A model generated the notes under the pieces. It saw nothing but the letters and a program-made list of their open reading frames with translations, was not told where the DNA came from and ran no database searches. A program made the translations under genes and the position numbers. Below are positions 16,333-25,255 of a DNA stretch of 64,000 bases, in pieces (within the stretch, counting starts at the first letter, position 1; every line of letters begins with the position of its first letter). The DNA comes from Heritagella caecorum. Its GTDB lineage: Bacteria > Bacillota > Clostridia > Oscillospirales > Acutalibacteraceae. The DNA lies in the NCBI GenBank assembly GCA_904419035.1, contig CAJFQL010000004.1:24338-88337 (forward strand). Direction: 5' to 3'.

Positions 16333-17292
16333 TTAAGGGGTTTCGGCGTCCGGCTGGGTTTCACCATCCCCGTCTTCGGGCTGGGCCGTTTCACCTTCGG
16401 GCTCGGTGCTGTCTTCCCCCGTCTTCGACGTATCGCTGCTGTCGGACGAGGACGAAGCACTTTCCTCCTGGCTGGAGCTGGTGGTTTCCGGATCAAAATA
16501 CACCCTTTTGCTATCCCTTGTCAGCGAAGCGTCCAGGGTCCCCCGGTCGTCCTTTGTGAGGTTTTCGGTGACAATTTTTTTCACCGAAGCGACTTTCAGT
16601 TCCAAATCATCCGGCCCGCCAAAGTTAATGGTAATACGCCCGTCATAGACTACCGTCAGCTGATACAGGTTCTGGACATCCACCGAAGTAATCGGGGAAA
16701 ATTCGTCCTCTTGCAGCTGCTGCAACAGGTCATCCAGTACGCTGGCCGTTTCCTCTTCTTCCCATTGGGCCGTGTAACCGGGAGTGGGGTCTTTGGCCTG
16801 CAGCCCTTTAATCAGCAGCACGTCATCCGGCGCCTGCCGGACGGTTTCCAGGATTTTATAGGAATCATCCACCAATAGGATGTCACCGTTTTCCTGCTCC
16901 ACGGCGGCGGCTACTTTCGCCGGTTCCACCGTGATACAGATGGTCGACGGGATTTTCCTCTCGACCCTGACTTCGCCCGTATAGGGCAGGGAGGTTTCGA
17001 TCTGCTCTTTGGCGCCATCCACATCGGCCAAAAATAGGTTTTCCCCTTCCGACAGCCCGCTGGCTTTGAGGATCTCTTCCTGGGAATAGGAAGTCTGGTT
17101 CTCGATTTCAATATCCGTCACCCGGAACAGTACGGTCAGGGAAAGGGACACCGCCGCCGTCACGACGAATAAAAAGACCAATAGATAAAAGATAACCAGC
17201 ATCCGCCTGCGGCGGCGGGCCCGCTGGGTAGCGCCCCGGCGCGGCCGCCTGACGGCGCCTTTTTGTTTTCCGTTTTGCGGCTCACGGCCCAT
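16333..17292 (-). CDS. ftsQ: Division protein FtsQ/DivIB
   Basis: 319 residues: very basic cytoplasmic N-tail (RRPRRGATQRARRRRR), one transmembrane helix at about 31-55, POTRA domain (FRVTDIEIENQTSYSQ... through VEPAKVAAAV), beta domain, and an acidic Ser/Glu/Pro-rich C-tail of about 55 residues. FtsQ links FtsL/FtsB-type proteins with the septal synthase. Start ATG 17292 has AAGGGA 6-7 nt upstream; an ATG overlapping the murA stop at 17325 is possible but poorly spaced from GGAGG. Sits between murA and ftsZ. The low-complexity acidic tail is longer than usual. Confidence 0.9.
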   Translation of the reverse strand: MGREPQNGKQKGAVRRPRRGATQRARRRRRMLVIFYLLVFLFVVTAAVSLSLTVLFRVTDIEIENQTSYSQEEILKASGLSEGENLFLADVDGAKEQIETSLPYTGEVRVERKIPSTICITVEPAKVAAAVEQENGDILLVDDSYKILETVRQAPDDVLLIKGLQAKDPTPGYTAQWEEEETASVLDDLLQQLQEDEFSPITSVDVQNLYQLTVVYDGRITINFGGPDDLELKVASVKKIVTENLTKDDRGTLDASLTRDSKRVYFDPETTSSSQEESASSSSDSSDTSKTGEDSTEPEGETAQPEDGDGETQPDAETP

Positions 17293-17324
17293 GACTATCC
17301 CTTCTTTCCGCCTTGCGGCCTCCA

Positions 17325-18602
17325 TTATCGTTCGTTTTCCACACCTCCGGGCAGGCGGCACACCGCCGCTCCCAACTGCCGGAAGCTCTCTTCGGCTTTT
17401 TCGTACCCGCGGTCGATATGCTCGACCCCGCCCACCACGGTTTCGCCTTCGGCGCACAGCCCGGCAATCAGCAACGCGGCCCCGCCGCGCAGATCCGGCG
17501 CCACCACCGGCGCCCCGCTGAGTTTGGGGACCCCTTCGACCACGGCCACCCGGTCTTCCACTTTCACCCGGGCCCCCAGCCGGAGCAGTTCGCCCACATA
17601 CTTAAACCGGTTGAGGAAAATCGTCTCGGTCACCATGCTGGTGCCTTTGGCGGTACACAGCATGCTGAGCATAGGCGCCTGGGCGTCGGTGGGAAACCCG
17701 GGGTACGGCAGGGTGCGCACGGCGTGCACCGCCTGCAACCGGGGCGGGGCCTTTAAATAGACCGCCGATTTTTCTTCCCGCAGGGTGCACCCGGCTTCTT
17801 CCAGTAAAGATAGGACGGGCTGCAAATGCCGCGGCACCACACGCTGTACGGTGATGTCGCCCCCCGTACCGGCCGCCGCACACAAAAACGTGGCGGCTTC
17901 GATCCGGTCGGGCATCACCGTATACTCACACCCCGATAGGCTTTCGACCCCGTCGATTTGCATCGTACTTTTGCCGGCGCCGGAAATTTTGGCCCCACAT
18001 GCATTTAAGAAGTGGCACAAATCTTCGATTTCCGGTTCCTGGGCCGCCCCGTGCAGCACGGTGGTCCCTTTCCCGCAGCAGGAAGCCAGGATGATATTTT
18101 CGGTGGCCCCTACGCTGGGGAACGACAGGGACAAATTGGTGCCGGTGATCCCCTTCCCCGCCTGGCATACCAGTTCCCCGTGGTCTTCAAAAATTTTCAC
18201 CCCCAGGCGCCTGAGCGCCCGCAGGTGCAGATCGATGGGCCGGGGCCCCAGTTCACACCCGCCGGGGAACGAAAGCCGCGCCTGCCCCATGCGGGCCAGC
18301 AGCGCCCCCAAAAACACAATGGACGACCGCATTTCCCGCATCAGGGATTCGGGAATGGAAGACCCGCACACGCCCCGGGGGTCCACCACCAGGGCTTCCC
18401 CTTGCCGCTGGATGACACAGCCCAGCTGGCGCAAAATTTGGGACGCCGTTTCTACATCGGAAAGCCTGGGGCAATTGTGCAGCACCACCTGCCCGCGGCA
18501 AAGCAGGCAGGCCGCCAGCAGTGGCAAGGTGCTGTTTTTTGCTCCATGTACGTTGATCGCGCCGTGTAACCGGCACGGCCCATCGATGACGAGCACTGCC
18601 AT
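17325..18602 (-). CDS. murA: UDP-N-acetylglucosamine 1-carboxyvinyltransferase
   Basis: 425 residues. First committed step of peptidoglycan synthesis: transfer of enolpyruvate from PEP to UDP-GlcNAc. With start ATG 18602 the catalytic residues fall where expected: Lys22-Asn23 (AKN) and Cys116 in PGGCELGPRPIDLHL, the fosfomycin-target Cys. A GTG at 18614 would add four residues but adjoins the AAAGG site too closely. It lies between murG and ftsQ. A Cys at this position predicts sensitivity of the enzyme to fosfomycin. Whether the genome holds a second murA cannot be judged here. Confidence 0.95.
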   Translation of the reverse strand: MAVLVIDGPCRLHGAINVHGAKNSTLPLLAACLLCRGQVVLHNCPRLSDVETASQILRQLGCVIQRQGEALVVDPRGVCGSSIPESLMREMRSSIVFLGALLARMGQARLSFPGGCELGPRPIDLHLRALRRLGVKIFEDHGELVCQAGKGITGTNLSLSFPSVGATENIILASCCGKGTTVLHGAAQEPEIEDLCHFLNACGAKISGAGKSTMQIDGVESLSGCEYTVMPDRIEAATFLCAAAGTGGDITVQRVVPRHLQPVLSLLEEAGCTLREEKSAVYLKAPPRLQAVHAVRTLPYPGFPTDAQAPMLSMLCTAKGTSMVTETIFLNRFKYVGELLRLGARVKVEDRVAVVEGVPKLSGAPVVAPDLRGGAALLIAGLCAEGETVVGGVEHIDRGYEKAEESFRQLGAAVCRLPGGVENER

Positions 18603-18684
18603 GTTCTGGAACACCCTTTCTACCGGTTCGGTTAAAGCTGTTCCATAGTATGCGGCAACAAAAAAACGTGCTTTTCCTTTTCGC

Positions 18685-19824
18685 TCAGGCCTTCTTGCCG
18701 GCTTTCTTTTCGGCCAATACGTCCATCATCACATCATAAATCCGTTCGTTAGCGTTGCGGATGGCCATCGCCGCCGCTTTTTCACCCAACTGGGCGGCGC
18801 CGCCGGGCTGGGCGAAAATCTTCTGTACCTTTTCCCACAAGACGTCGCCCGTCAGGTCTTTTTCTTCCACAATTTCGGCGGCGCCCCGGTTGACCAGCGC
18901 CATGGCGTTATGGTATTGGTGGTTTTCGGCCACGTTGGGGGAGGGGATCAGGATGGACGCTTTGCCGGTGGCCTGAATTTCACTGAGCGTCATCGCGCCG
19001 GCCCGGCTGATCACCAGGTCCGCCGCGGCTAGACACACGGGCATGTCGTGAATGTATTCCCGCAAATCCAGCTGCGGCGTTTTGTCGGGGTCAATCCCCT
19101 TTTCCCGCAGCAGATCGGGCATCCAGCGGCTGTACTGGCCGTAGCCGTGAATGTGCTGGAATTGCCCGGTGGGGATGGTGTGCGTCAACAGATCAGCTAC
19201 GGCTTCGTTTACCTTGCGGGCCCCCAAACTGCCGCCAAACGACAAAATCAGCGGGCGGCCGTCCACTCCCAGCTGGCGGCGGGCACTCTCCCGGTCCTGC
19301 CGCAGAATGTCGGGGCGGATGGGGTTGCCGGTCAACACACAGCGGGCGTTGGGATTCAGGTGCTTTTGCGCATCGGAAACCGCCAGCATCACCCGGGCCG
19401 CGCCGCCAGACAGCATTTTGTTCGTTACCCCGGGGTACGCGTTCTGTTCATGGATGATGGCGGGGATGCCCATTTTCATGGCGGTGCGGATTACCGGCCC
19501 GCTGACATAGCCGCCGGTACCCACACACAAATCGGGCTGGAACGCCTTGATAATCGCTTTGGCCTGATGGGACGACGTGAGCACCCGCACAACGGTTTTC
19601 ACGTTATGTACCACGGCTTTGGGCGTCATTTTCCGTTGAAACCCGGAAATCACAATGGTTTTCATATTGAAACCGGCTTTGGGCACCAGTTTTTCTTCCA
19701 TGCCGCCCCGGTTGCCGATAAATAAAATCTCGGCGTTGGGCTGCTTTTCCCGCAAATACCCGGCAATCGCCAGCGCCGGGTTAATATGGCCGGCGGTGCC
19801 GCCGCCGGCAAACAGAACTTTCAC
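18685..19824 (-). CDS. murG: UDP-GlcNAc transferase MurG (lipid II synthase)
   Basis: 379-residue GT-B glycosyltransferase that adds GlcNAc to lipid I on the inner membrane face. N-terminal glycine-rich GGGTAGHINPALAIA (7-21), the acceptor-binding HEQNAYPGVTN loop near 124-134, and C-terminal UDP-GlcNAc site with ISRAGAMTLSEI near 271-282 and PSPNVAENHQ near 293-302. It follows ftsW by about 20 nt, as in many division clusters. Confidence 0.97.
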   Translation of the reverse strand: MKVLFAGGGTAGHINPALAIAGYLREKQPNAEILFIGNRGGMEEKLVPKAGFNMKTIVISGFQRKMTPKAVVHNVKTVVRVLTSSHQAKAIIKAFQPDLCVGTGGYVSGPVIRTAMKMGIPAIIHEQNAYPGVTNKMLSGGAARVMLAVSDAQKHLNPNARCVLTGNPIRPDILRQDRESARRQLGVDGRPLILSFGGSLGARKVNEAVADLLTHTIPTGQFQHIHGYGQYSRWMPDLLREKGIDPDKTPQLDLREYIHDMPVCLAAADLVISRAGAMTLSEIQATGKASILIPSPNVAENHQYHNAMALVNRGAAEIVEEKDLTGDVLWEKVQKIFAQPGGAAQLGEKAAAMAIRNANERIYDVMMDVLAEKKAGKKA

Positions 19825-19843
19825 AAAAAGACCTCCCTTTCCG

Positions 19844-21085
19844 CTATGTCTTATCCAGACTGGAGCTGCGCGAAATCGATAACAGGACTCCCATTTCGCA
19901 CAGCAAAATGACCAGTGACGTGCCGCCGTAACTGAAGAACGGCAGGCTGATCCCGGTGTTGGGGATGGAATTGGTCACCACCATGATATTCAAAATGACC
20001 TGGATGCCCACCTGGGCCGTAATGCCAATGCCCAGCATGGTGCCAAATTTGTCGTTGGCATTGAGCGACACCACGATCCCCCGCCAAATCAGCAGGGCAA
20101 ACAGCAAAATGATCACCAGCGCCCCCACAAAGCCCAGCTCTTCACATACAATGGCAAAAATAAAGTCGTTCTGCGGTTCGGGCAGATACAGGTATTTTTG
20201 CCGGCTCTGCCCCAGCCCCAGGCCCAGGGCCTGGCCGGAACCAATGGCCATCAGCGACTGCTGGGTCTGCCAGGTGTCGACGCCTTCCGGCGGATTAAAC
20301 GGGTACCACCATCCTTTGATACGATCCAGCGCATAGCTGAATTTGTCGGAATACAGCACCAAATACAGGATGCCGACCCCCGCCAGGCCCCCGGCTACCC
20401 CGAACCACCGCAGCTTGACGCCGCCGATAAACAGCATCACCGCCGCGATGGCCAAGATAATCAGCGTCGCCGACACATGGTTTTCCACCAAAATCAGGCC
20501 TGCGATCATCAGGAGAATGATTAGATACGGCAGCACCCCGTACCGGAAGGTGCCCATTTTGTGGTAGTTAATCGAAATCAAATGGGCAAAAATCAGCACC
20601 AGCGCAAATTTGGCCACTTCGGACGGCTGGAAGTTCACGGGGCCGATATACAGCCACCGGTTGGCGCCGTTTAAGATGGGCGCAATACTGGTGCCCGCCA
20701 GCACTTTCACCGCTACCAAGAGCCCCAGCGTGATAAAAAACAGGGGAAACGCAAATTTGTGCAGATGGTGATAATCGAATAGGGAGATCAGCCCCATGAG
20801 CACCAGCCCAAACACCGCAAACAGCGCCTGCGGGGTGATAAAATGATAGCTGTTGTCAAAATAGTAGTACGAATAGGCATAGCTGGCCGAAAACAGCATG
20901 ATCAGCCCAATCACCAGCAGCACCAGAATCAAATAGAAAAGCGGGCGGTCGACCCCGCCGCGGGCACTGAAAAGCTTGAACTTTTTGCGCACCCGCCTTT
21001 TCACTTTTCCCACTTCCGGGGCCAGGGCGCCGGAAGCCGCCCGCCGGGGGGCGGCTCTTTGTTGCCGTTGTGAAACCGAACGCAC
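19844..21085 (-). CDS. ftsW: SEDS-family septal peptidoglycan glycosyltransferase FtsW
   Basis: 413 residues, basic cytoplasmic N-terminus of about 45 residues then about ten membrane helices. SEDS hallmarks: GANRWLYIGPVNFQPSE with the conserved Arg, FNPPEGVDTWQTQQSLMAIGSG, PEPQNDFIFAIVCEELGF (catalytic-region Asp) and the ending NTGISLPFFSYGGTS. FtsW polymerises lipid II with its cognate class B PBP, encoded two genes upstream. Start: a GTG at 21085 with AGGAGG 8 nt upstream is preferred to the ATG at 21127, which directly follows the mraY stop but has no binding site. FtsW rather than RodA is inferred from the division-cluster location. Confidence 0.92.
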   Translation of the reverse strand: MRSVSQRQQRAAPRRAASGALAPEVGKVKRRVRKKFKLFSARGGVDRPLFYLILVLLVIGLIMLFSASYAYSYYYFDNSYHFITPQALFAVFGLVLMGLISLFDYHHLHKFAFPLFFITLGLLVAVKVLAGTSIAPILNGANRWLYIGPVNFQPSEVAKFALVLIFAHLISINYHKMGTFRYGVLPYLIILLMIAGLILVENHVSATLIILAIAAVMLFIGGVKLRWFGVAGGLAGVGILYLVLYSDKFSYALDRIKGWWYPFNPPEGVDTWQTQQSLMAIGSGQALGLGLGQSRQKYLYLPEPQNDFIFAIVCEELGFVGALVIILLFALLIWRGIVVSLNANDKFGTMLGIGITAQVGIQVILNIMVVTNSIPNTGISLPFFSYGGTSLVILLCEMGVLLSISRSSSLDKT

Positions 21086-21128
21086 CTGCTGCGCCTCCTT
21101 TTTCCTTTTGCGGCCGGGGCCGCCCATG

Positions 21129-22130
21129 TTACAGGCCGAATGCGACTAGCACCAGGCCAATACCGCCGCCGATGGCGGAGATCAGTCCAAATACCGTACA
21201 GATTTTCACTTCGCTCCATCCGCACATTTCACAGTGGTGATGGATGGGGCTCATTTTGAACAGGCGCTTGCCATGGGTGAGTTTAAAGTACGTCACCTGC
21301 AGCACCACCGACAGGATTTCCACAAAGTAGATGATCCCCAGGGGCAGCATCAAAATGGGCATATCCAGCCCAAACGCCATGGCGCACACGGCGCCGCCCA
21401 AAAACAGGGAACCGGTATCGCCCATGAACACTTTGGCCGGGTTGAAGTTCCACAGCAAAAAGCCCATGCACCCGGCGGCAATGGCCACCGAGAAAATGCC
21501 CATGCCGTACATATTTGTCAAGCTGGCGATGAGCATGAAGAAGACACCCACGAAAAAGGTGACGGAAGCATTGAGCCCGTCGATGCCGTCGGTGAGGTTG
21601 ACGGCGTTGACAACGCCCACAATCACCACCGCGCACAGCGGCCAATAGAACCAGCCAAGGTCCACCGAACCTACAAAGGGGATCACTGTGACACTGTCGC
21701 CGCCCGACGATGCCAGCACGCCCAGGTACGCCCCGGCCACAATGAACTGCAAAATCAGCTTTTGCAGCGCGGTCAGCCCCAGGTTGCGCTTTTTGACCAC
21801 TTTGATGTAGTCATCGATAAAGCCCACGGCGCCATAGCCCAGGGCCATGCCCAACCCGGCAAACACCCGCACTTTGAGCAGGAATGTTTCCTCCTGCACA
21901 TTGGCATAAAAAGCCGGTACACAAATGGCCACCGCCAAGGTAATGCCCACAATGAACATCAGCCCGCCCATGGTAGGCGTGCCCTGTTTTTTCTGGTGCC
22001 ACTTGGGGCCTTCCTCGCGAATGGTCTGGCCAAAGTTCAGCTTGTGCAAAAACGGCACCATCCATTTTCCCAACAGGGCCGTTACGCCAAAGGCAATGAC
22101 AGCTGCCAGCAAGGTCCATATTCCGCTCAT
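21129..22130 (-). CDS. mraY: Phospho-MurNAc-pentapeptide transferase
   Basis: 333-residue membrane enzyme making lipid I from UDP-MurNAc-pentapeptide and undecaprenyl phosphate. About ten helices; conserved FIDDYIKVVKKRNLGL (Asp-Asp pair), NLTDGIDGLN (catalytic Asp) and the C-terminal SPIHHHCEMCGWSE (His triad). Start ATG 22130 has AAGGTGGAG about 8 nt upstream; the frame stays open to 22250 but that stretch is leader. A local promoter precedes it. murE, murF and murD, common neighbours in other clusters, are missing. Confidence 0.96.
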   Translation of the reverse strand: MSGIWTLLAAVIAFGVTALLGKWMVPFLHKLNFGQTIREEGPKWHQKKQGTPTMGGLMFIVGITLAVAICVPAFYANVQEETFLLKVRVFAGLGMALGYGAVGFIDDYIKVVKKRNLGLTALQKLILQFIVAGAYLGVLASSGGDSVTVIPFVGSVDLGWFYWPLCAVVIVGVVNAVNLTDGIDGLNASVTFFVGVFFMLIASLTNMYGMGIFSVAIAAGCMGFLLWNFNPAKVFMGDTGSLFLGGAVCAMAFGLDMPILMLPLGIIYFVEILSVVLQVTYFKLTHGKRLFKMSPIHHHCEMCGWSEVKICTVFGLISAIGGGIGLVLVAFGL

Positions 22131-22184
22131 ATGTATTTCTCCACCTTTTTCTTTTCCCCTTTTTCGGGGGAATCTGTTTTTTTC

Positions 22185-22226
22185 GGGCTCCGCCAGGAGG
22201 CGGAACCCGTATTCAGCGTTATTATA
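22185..22226 (-). promoter_or_regulatory. Extended -10 promoter and leader hairpin of mraY
   Basis: Minus strand TGC-TATAAT (-10 at 22221-22226) without a good -35 box, then a strong GC-rich hairpin in the leader (arms 22185-22194 and 22199-22208) not followed by T's. Confidence 0.5.
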
Positions 22227-22249
22227 GCACATTCGTGCCGTTTTAAACA

Positions 22250-22269
22250 TCCCGGGGATTTCCCCGGGA
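22250..22269 (-). terminator. Terminator-like hairpin after the PBP gene
   Basis: Perfect stem TCCCGGGG / CCCCGGGA with loop AAAT, starting 11 nt after the stop; the following TGTTTAAAA is a weak T-tract, so termination may be partial. Confidence 0.5.
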
Positions 22270-22279
22270 CGTAGGGGCG

Positions 22280-24487
22280 CTACATAACGGCGTCGGCTTC
22301 CACAAAGTTTACGGTAATCACCGTGCCCTGCTTCACCTTTTCGCCCGCTTCGATGCTCTGCGACTGGGAGACGCCGTTGCCGGTGATGGCACCGGTCATA
22401 CAGATCTGCACCCCGGCGTTTGTCGCCCGTTCATTGGCCTGCGAGAACGACAGGCCCGTCAGATCGGGCACCGTGACGGTTTCTTCCTGGCTTTCTTTCG
22501 TGGTATACAGCACCACCGTGCCCTGCTTCGGGATCTTCTCCCCACCGGCCGGGCTCTGGGCCAGTACTTTGTCGCCGTCGCCCTTAATGATAACGGTAAA
22601 GCCTTCCTGGTCGAGTTTCGTCTTCGCGGTGTCGGTGCCTTCGCCCACCACGTTTTCCACCGTGGTATCCAGGCGGCTGAGTTCTTCTTCGGTATACACC
22701 GGCTCCACCCCCAAATAGGGCAGGATCTGGCTCATGCAGTTGGCAAACACCGGGCCGGCTACCGACCCGCCGTAGTAGCTGTCCCCTTCCGGTTCATCGA
22801 AGAAGATCAGCAGTGCATATTCCGGGTCATCCGCAGGGGCAAACCCGCAGTAGGAAGCGATGTAGTGCTTTTTGGAGGTATCGATGTTATCTTCCAGAAT
22901 TTTCTGGGAGGTACCGGTTTTGCCGCAAATGCGGTACCCGGCAATGTACCCGTTTTTCGCCGTGCCGGAGGTGGCGTTGGTATGCAGGATATCCACCATG
23001 CGGCGGCTGGTGTCTTCGGAAATGACCTGGCGGCGGTAGCTGGTATCGGTGGTCGATACAATGTTGCCGTCGCTGTCTTCGATATGGTCCACCAAATGCG
23101 GCTGCACCAGGTACCCGCCGTTGGCGACCGCGGCACAGGCGGTGATCATGTGGATGGGCGTAATGCTGAAGTTCTGGCCGAAGGATTCCGTCGCCAGTTC
23201 CACCGGGCCCATGTCCGCCCCGTGGTATAGGGTCGTACCTTCGCCGGGCAGGTCAATGCCGGTTTTTTCCGTAAAGCCAAAGGCGTCAAAGTATTTAAAG
23301 AACGTTAAAGCACCCAGCTGTTCGCCGATCCACATAAAATACGGGTTGCAGGAGTTACACAGCCCCTGCACAAAGGTCTCTTCCCCGTGGCCGGACGTCC
23401 AGCAGTGCAAGGTTTCCCCCGCCACCGTGGTCGAACCGGTACAGGTAAACCGGGTCTCTTCCGTCACGACGCCTTCTTCCAGCGCCATCGACCCCGTACA
23501 CATTTTAAACACAGAACCGGGGTAATAGGTGTCGGAAACCGCCTTATTGCGCCACTGTTTTTGCAGCGCGTTATTATAGGCTTTGTCCTGCTCGTCTTCG
23601 GGCAGGGCGTCGATCTCCTTTTGTACCTCTTCGTCCATCAGGGTAAACGGGTCGTTGGGGTCAAAGGAACCTTCCACCGCCAGCCCCAAAATGGCCCCGG
23701 TTTTCACGTTCATCAGCACCGCCACGGCGCCTTCCTGCACATCGTTATCGATAATGCCCTGTTTGAGACCCTCTTCCAAAATGGACTGCACATTGCTGTC
23801 GATGGTCAGCACCAGGTTATTGCCGTCCTGGGCCTCGATTTTCTGTTCGTATTCAAAGGGCATATCGGTACCGGCCGCATTTTTGGCCGTGACCAGGCGC
23901 CCGGCGGTCCCGCTTAACTCGTCGTTATACTGGGTTTCCAGCCCGGACAGCCCCTGGCTGTCCGTCCCGGTAAAGCCCAGGGTCTGGGACAGGAAATCGC
24001 CATAGGGGTAATACCGCTTGTAATCTTCGATGAGCTGGACCCCGCGGTCGATTTTATTTTCTTCCAAAAATTCGTTGATTTCGTCGCGCACGCTGGTTTC
24101 CACTTTGCGCTTGACATACGTAAAATATGTGTCTTTTTTGGTCAGGGCGTAGATGTCCTCTTCGTCCATATCCAAAATGTCCGCGAGGCCCTTTGCCAGG
24201 GTGCGGCGGGTATCATCGTCTTTGATGTACGCCGGTTCCAACGCCACGGTCCACACACTGGCACTTTCGGCCAGCACATTGCCGTTACAGTCGTAAATCG
24301 TGCCCCGCTGGGCCGACAGGCTGGTAGTCTGCAGGCTCTGATCCAAAGCCATGGAGCGCAGCTCTTCGCCTTCGACCAACTGCAGGCGCACCAAGTTAAA
24401 AAGAATCCACCCAAACCCCAGCCCAATCATGACAACTAGCAAAAAGAGGGTGCGGCGCCACATGCGGATTGTGGTTCCCGATGCCAT
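22280..24487 (-). CDS. Class B penicillin-binding protein with PASTA domains (FtsI/SpoVD-like)
   Basis: 735 residues. One N-terminal membrane helix (about 12-34), dimerisation domain starting at RGTIYDCNGN, transpeptidase domain with SVFK (catalytic Ser325), SCN (379-381) and KTG (523-525), then two PASTA repeats (about 612-670 and 672-735). It cross-links septal peptidoglycan as partner of FtsW. Two PASTA domains resemble vegetative PBP2B; gene position matches both pbpB and spoVD of Bacillus, so vegetative or sporulation use cannot be separated, though it is the only such gene here. Start ATG 24487 has AAAGGAG 6 nt upstream. Confidence 0.94.
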   Translation of the reverse strand: MASGTTIRMWRRTLFLLVVMIGLGFGWILFNLVRLQLVEGEELRSMALDQSLQTTSLSAQRGTIYDCNGNVLAESASVWTVALEPAYIKDDDTRRTLAKGLADILDMDEEDIYALTKKDTYFTYVKRKVETSVRDEINEFLEENKIDRGVQLIEDYKRYYPYGDFLSQTLGFTGTDSQGLSGLETQYNDELSGTAGRLVTAKNAAGTDMPFEYEQKIEAQDGNNLVLTIDSNVQSILEEGLKQGIIDNDVQEGAVAVLMNVKTGAILGLAVEGSFDPNDPFTLMDEEVQKEIDALPEDEQDKAYNNALQKQWRNKAVSDTYYPGSVFKMCTGSMALEEGVVTEETRFTCTGSTTVAGETLHCWTSGHGEETFVQGLCNSCNPYFMWIGEQLGALTFFKYFDAFGFTEKTGIDLPGEGTTLYHGADMGPVELATESFGQNFSITPIHMITACAAVANGGYLVQPHLVDHIEDSDGNIVSTTDTSYRRQVISEDTSRRMVDILHTNATSGTAKNGYIAGYRICGKTGTSQKILEDNIDTSKKHYIASYCGFAPADDPEYALLIFFDEPEGDSYYGGSVAGPVFANCMSQILPYLGVEPVYTEEELSRLDTTVENVVGEGTDTAKTKLDQEGFTVIIKGDGDKVLAQSPAGGEKIPKQGTVVLYTTKESQEETVTVPDLTGLSFSQANERATNAGVQICMTGAITGNGVSQSQSIEAGEKVKQGTVITVNFVEADAVM

Positions 24488-24534
24488 AGAAAACTCCTTT
24501 CCGGTGAAATAGCTGCCGCCCGGCAGCTTTCCAA

Positions 24535-24678
24535 TTACAGCAGAAAAGAGTTAAGGAGATTCCGCCCGGAAATCTCATACAGGAAATTTCTGTTTTGGAA
24601 ACTCTTTAACTCCCCTATGGAACACGCAGAGCCGGCTTCGGAAGAAACCGGCACCACAATGTATGTATTCTTCTTCAT
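24535..24678 (-). CDS. Possible 47-residue protein between ftsL and the PBP gene
   Basis: Open frame beginning MKKNTYIVVPVSSEAGSACS, starting 3 nt after the ftsL stop and ending 47 nt before the PBP start. No recognisable family and no hydrophobic segment. No clear ribosome binding site is seen, so expression would depend on coupling to ftsL. Its second half is covered by a 16-bp imperfect inverted repeat (arms 24548-24563 and 24597-24612), which could equally mean that the segment is a structured leader of the PBP gene and not coding. A hairpin GCCGGTTTC-TTCC-GAAGCCGGC also lies inside. Confidence 0.3.
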   Translation of the reverse strand: MKKNTYIVVPVSSEAGSACSIGELKSFQNRNFLYEISGRNLLNSFLL

Positions 24679-24681
24679 TCG

Positions 24682-25203
24682 TTATGACAGCAGCCCCGAA
24701 AGGAACGAAACGATCTGATCCCACCAGGAGCCCTGGCCGGCATCATGGAGCACTTCGCCTTTGTCGCTGTCGTTGAGGGTGATGTATGTGATCTGCCCCT
24801 CACTGATTTTCTTCATGCCCAATTCTTCTTCGGCGTATTTTTCCACATCGCTCATGGATTTGCCGTCTTGCGCCGTCATTTGCAGCTGCACATAGATGCT
24901 CTGCTGTTCATCCAGGGCTTTTTGCGCCTGGGTGATGTTGGTGGTCAGCTCGTTGAGCTGCACCTGGTTGTAAATCATCAGCATGACAATGCCCAGCATG
25001 CTCAGTAGCGCCGTGAAAAAGCCCAGCGTGCGCATGGGGCTGCGGCGGTGGCGTGCATGACGGTGGGGTTCGGGCTCAGGCAGATGAATCACATTGTCAT
25101 GGCGGACCGGCACATCCTGCTTTGGTTTCGGCACAGCGGTACCCGTTACCGGGCGGGTTTCAAATAAAGAGAGGTCATATGCTTCGGTTCGTTCCATGGC
25201 CAT
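24682..25203 (-). CDS. ftsL: FtsL/DivIC-like septum protein
   Basis: 173 residues: cytoplasmic basic/His-rich region (PEPEPHRHARHRRSP), a single membrane helix at about 58-80, then an extracellular coiled coil (NQVQLNELTTNITQAQKALDEQQS) and the YAEEELGMKKISEGQITYI element typical of FtsL/DivIC proteins. It should bridge FtsQ with FtsW and the PBP. Position after rsmH is the classical ftsL slot. Longer than Bacillus FtsL because of both tails. Confidence 0.85.
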   Translation of the reverse strand: MAMERTEAYDLSLFETRPVTGTAVPKPKQDVPVRHDNVIHLPEPEPHRHARHRRSPMRTLGFFTALLSMLGIVMLMIYNQVQLNELTTNITQAQKALDEQQSIYVQLQMTAQDGKSMSDVEKYAEEELGMKKISEGQITYITLNDSDKGEVLHDAGQGSWWDQIVSFLSGLLS

Positions 25204-25255
25204 GGGACTCTACGCTCCTTTTCGCAAAACTTCGGGGCCGGTTCTCCGGCCTATA

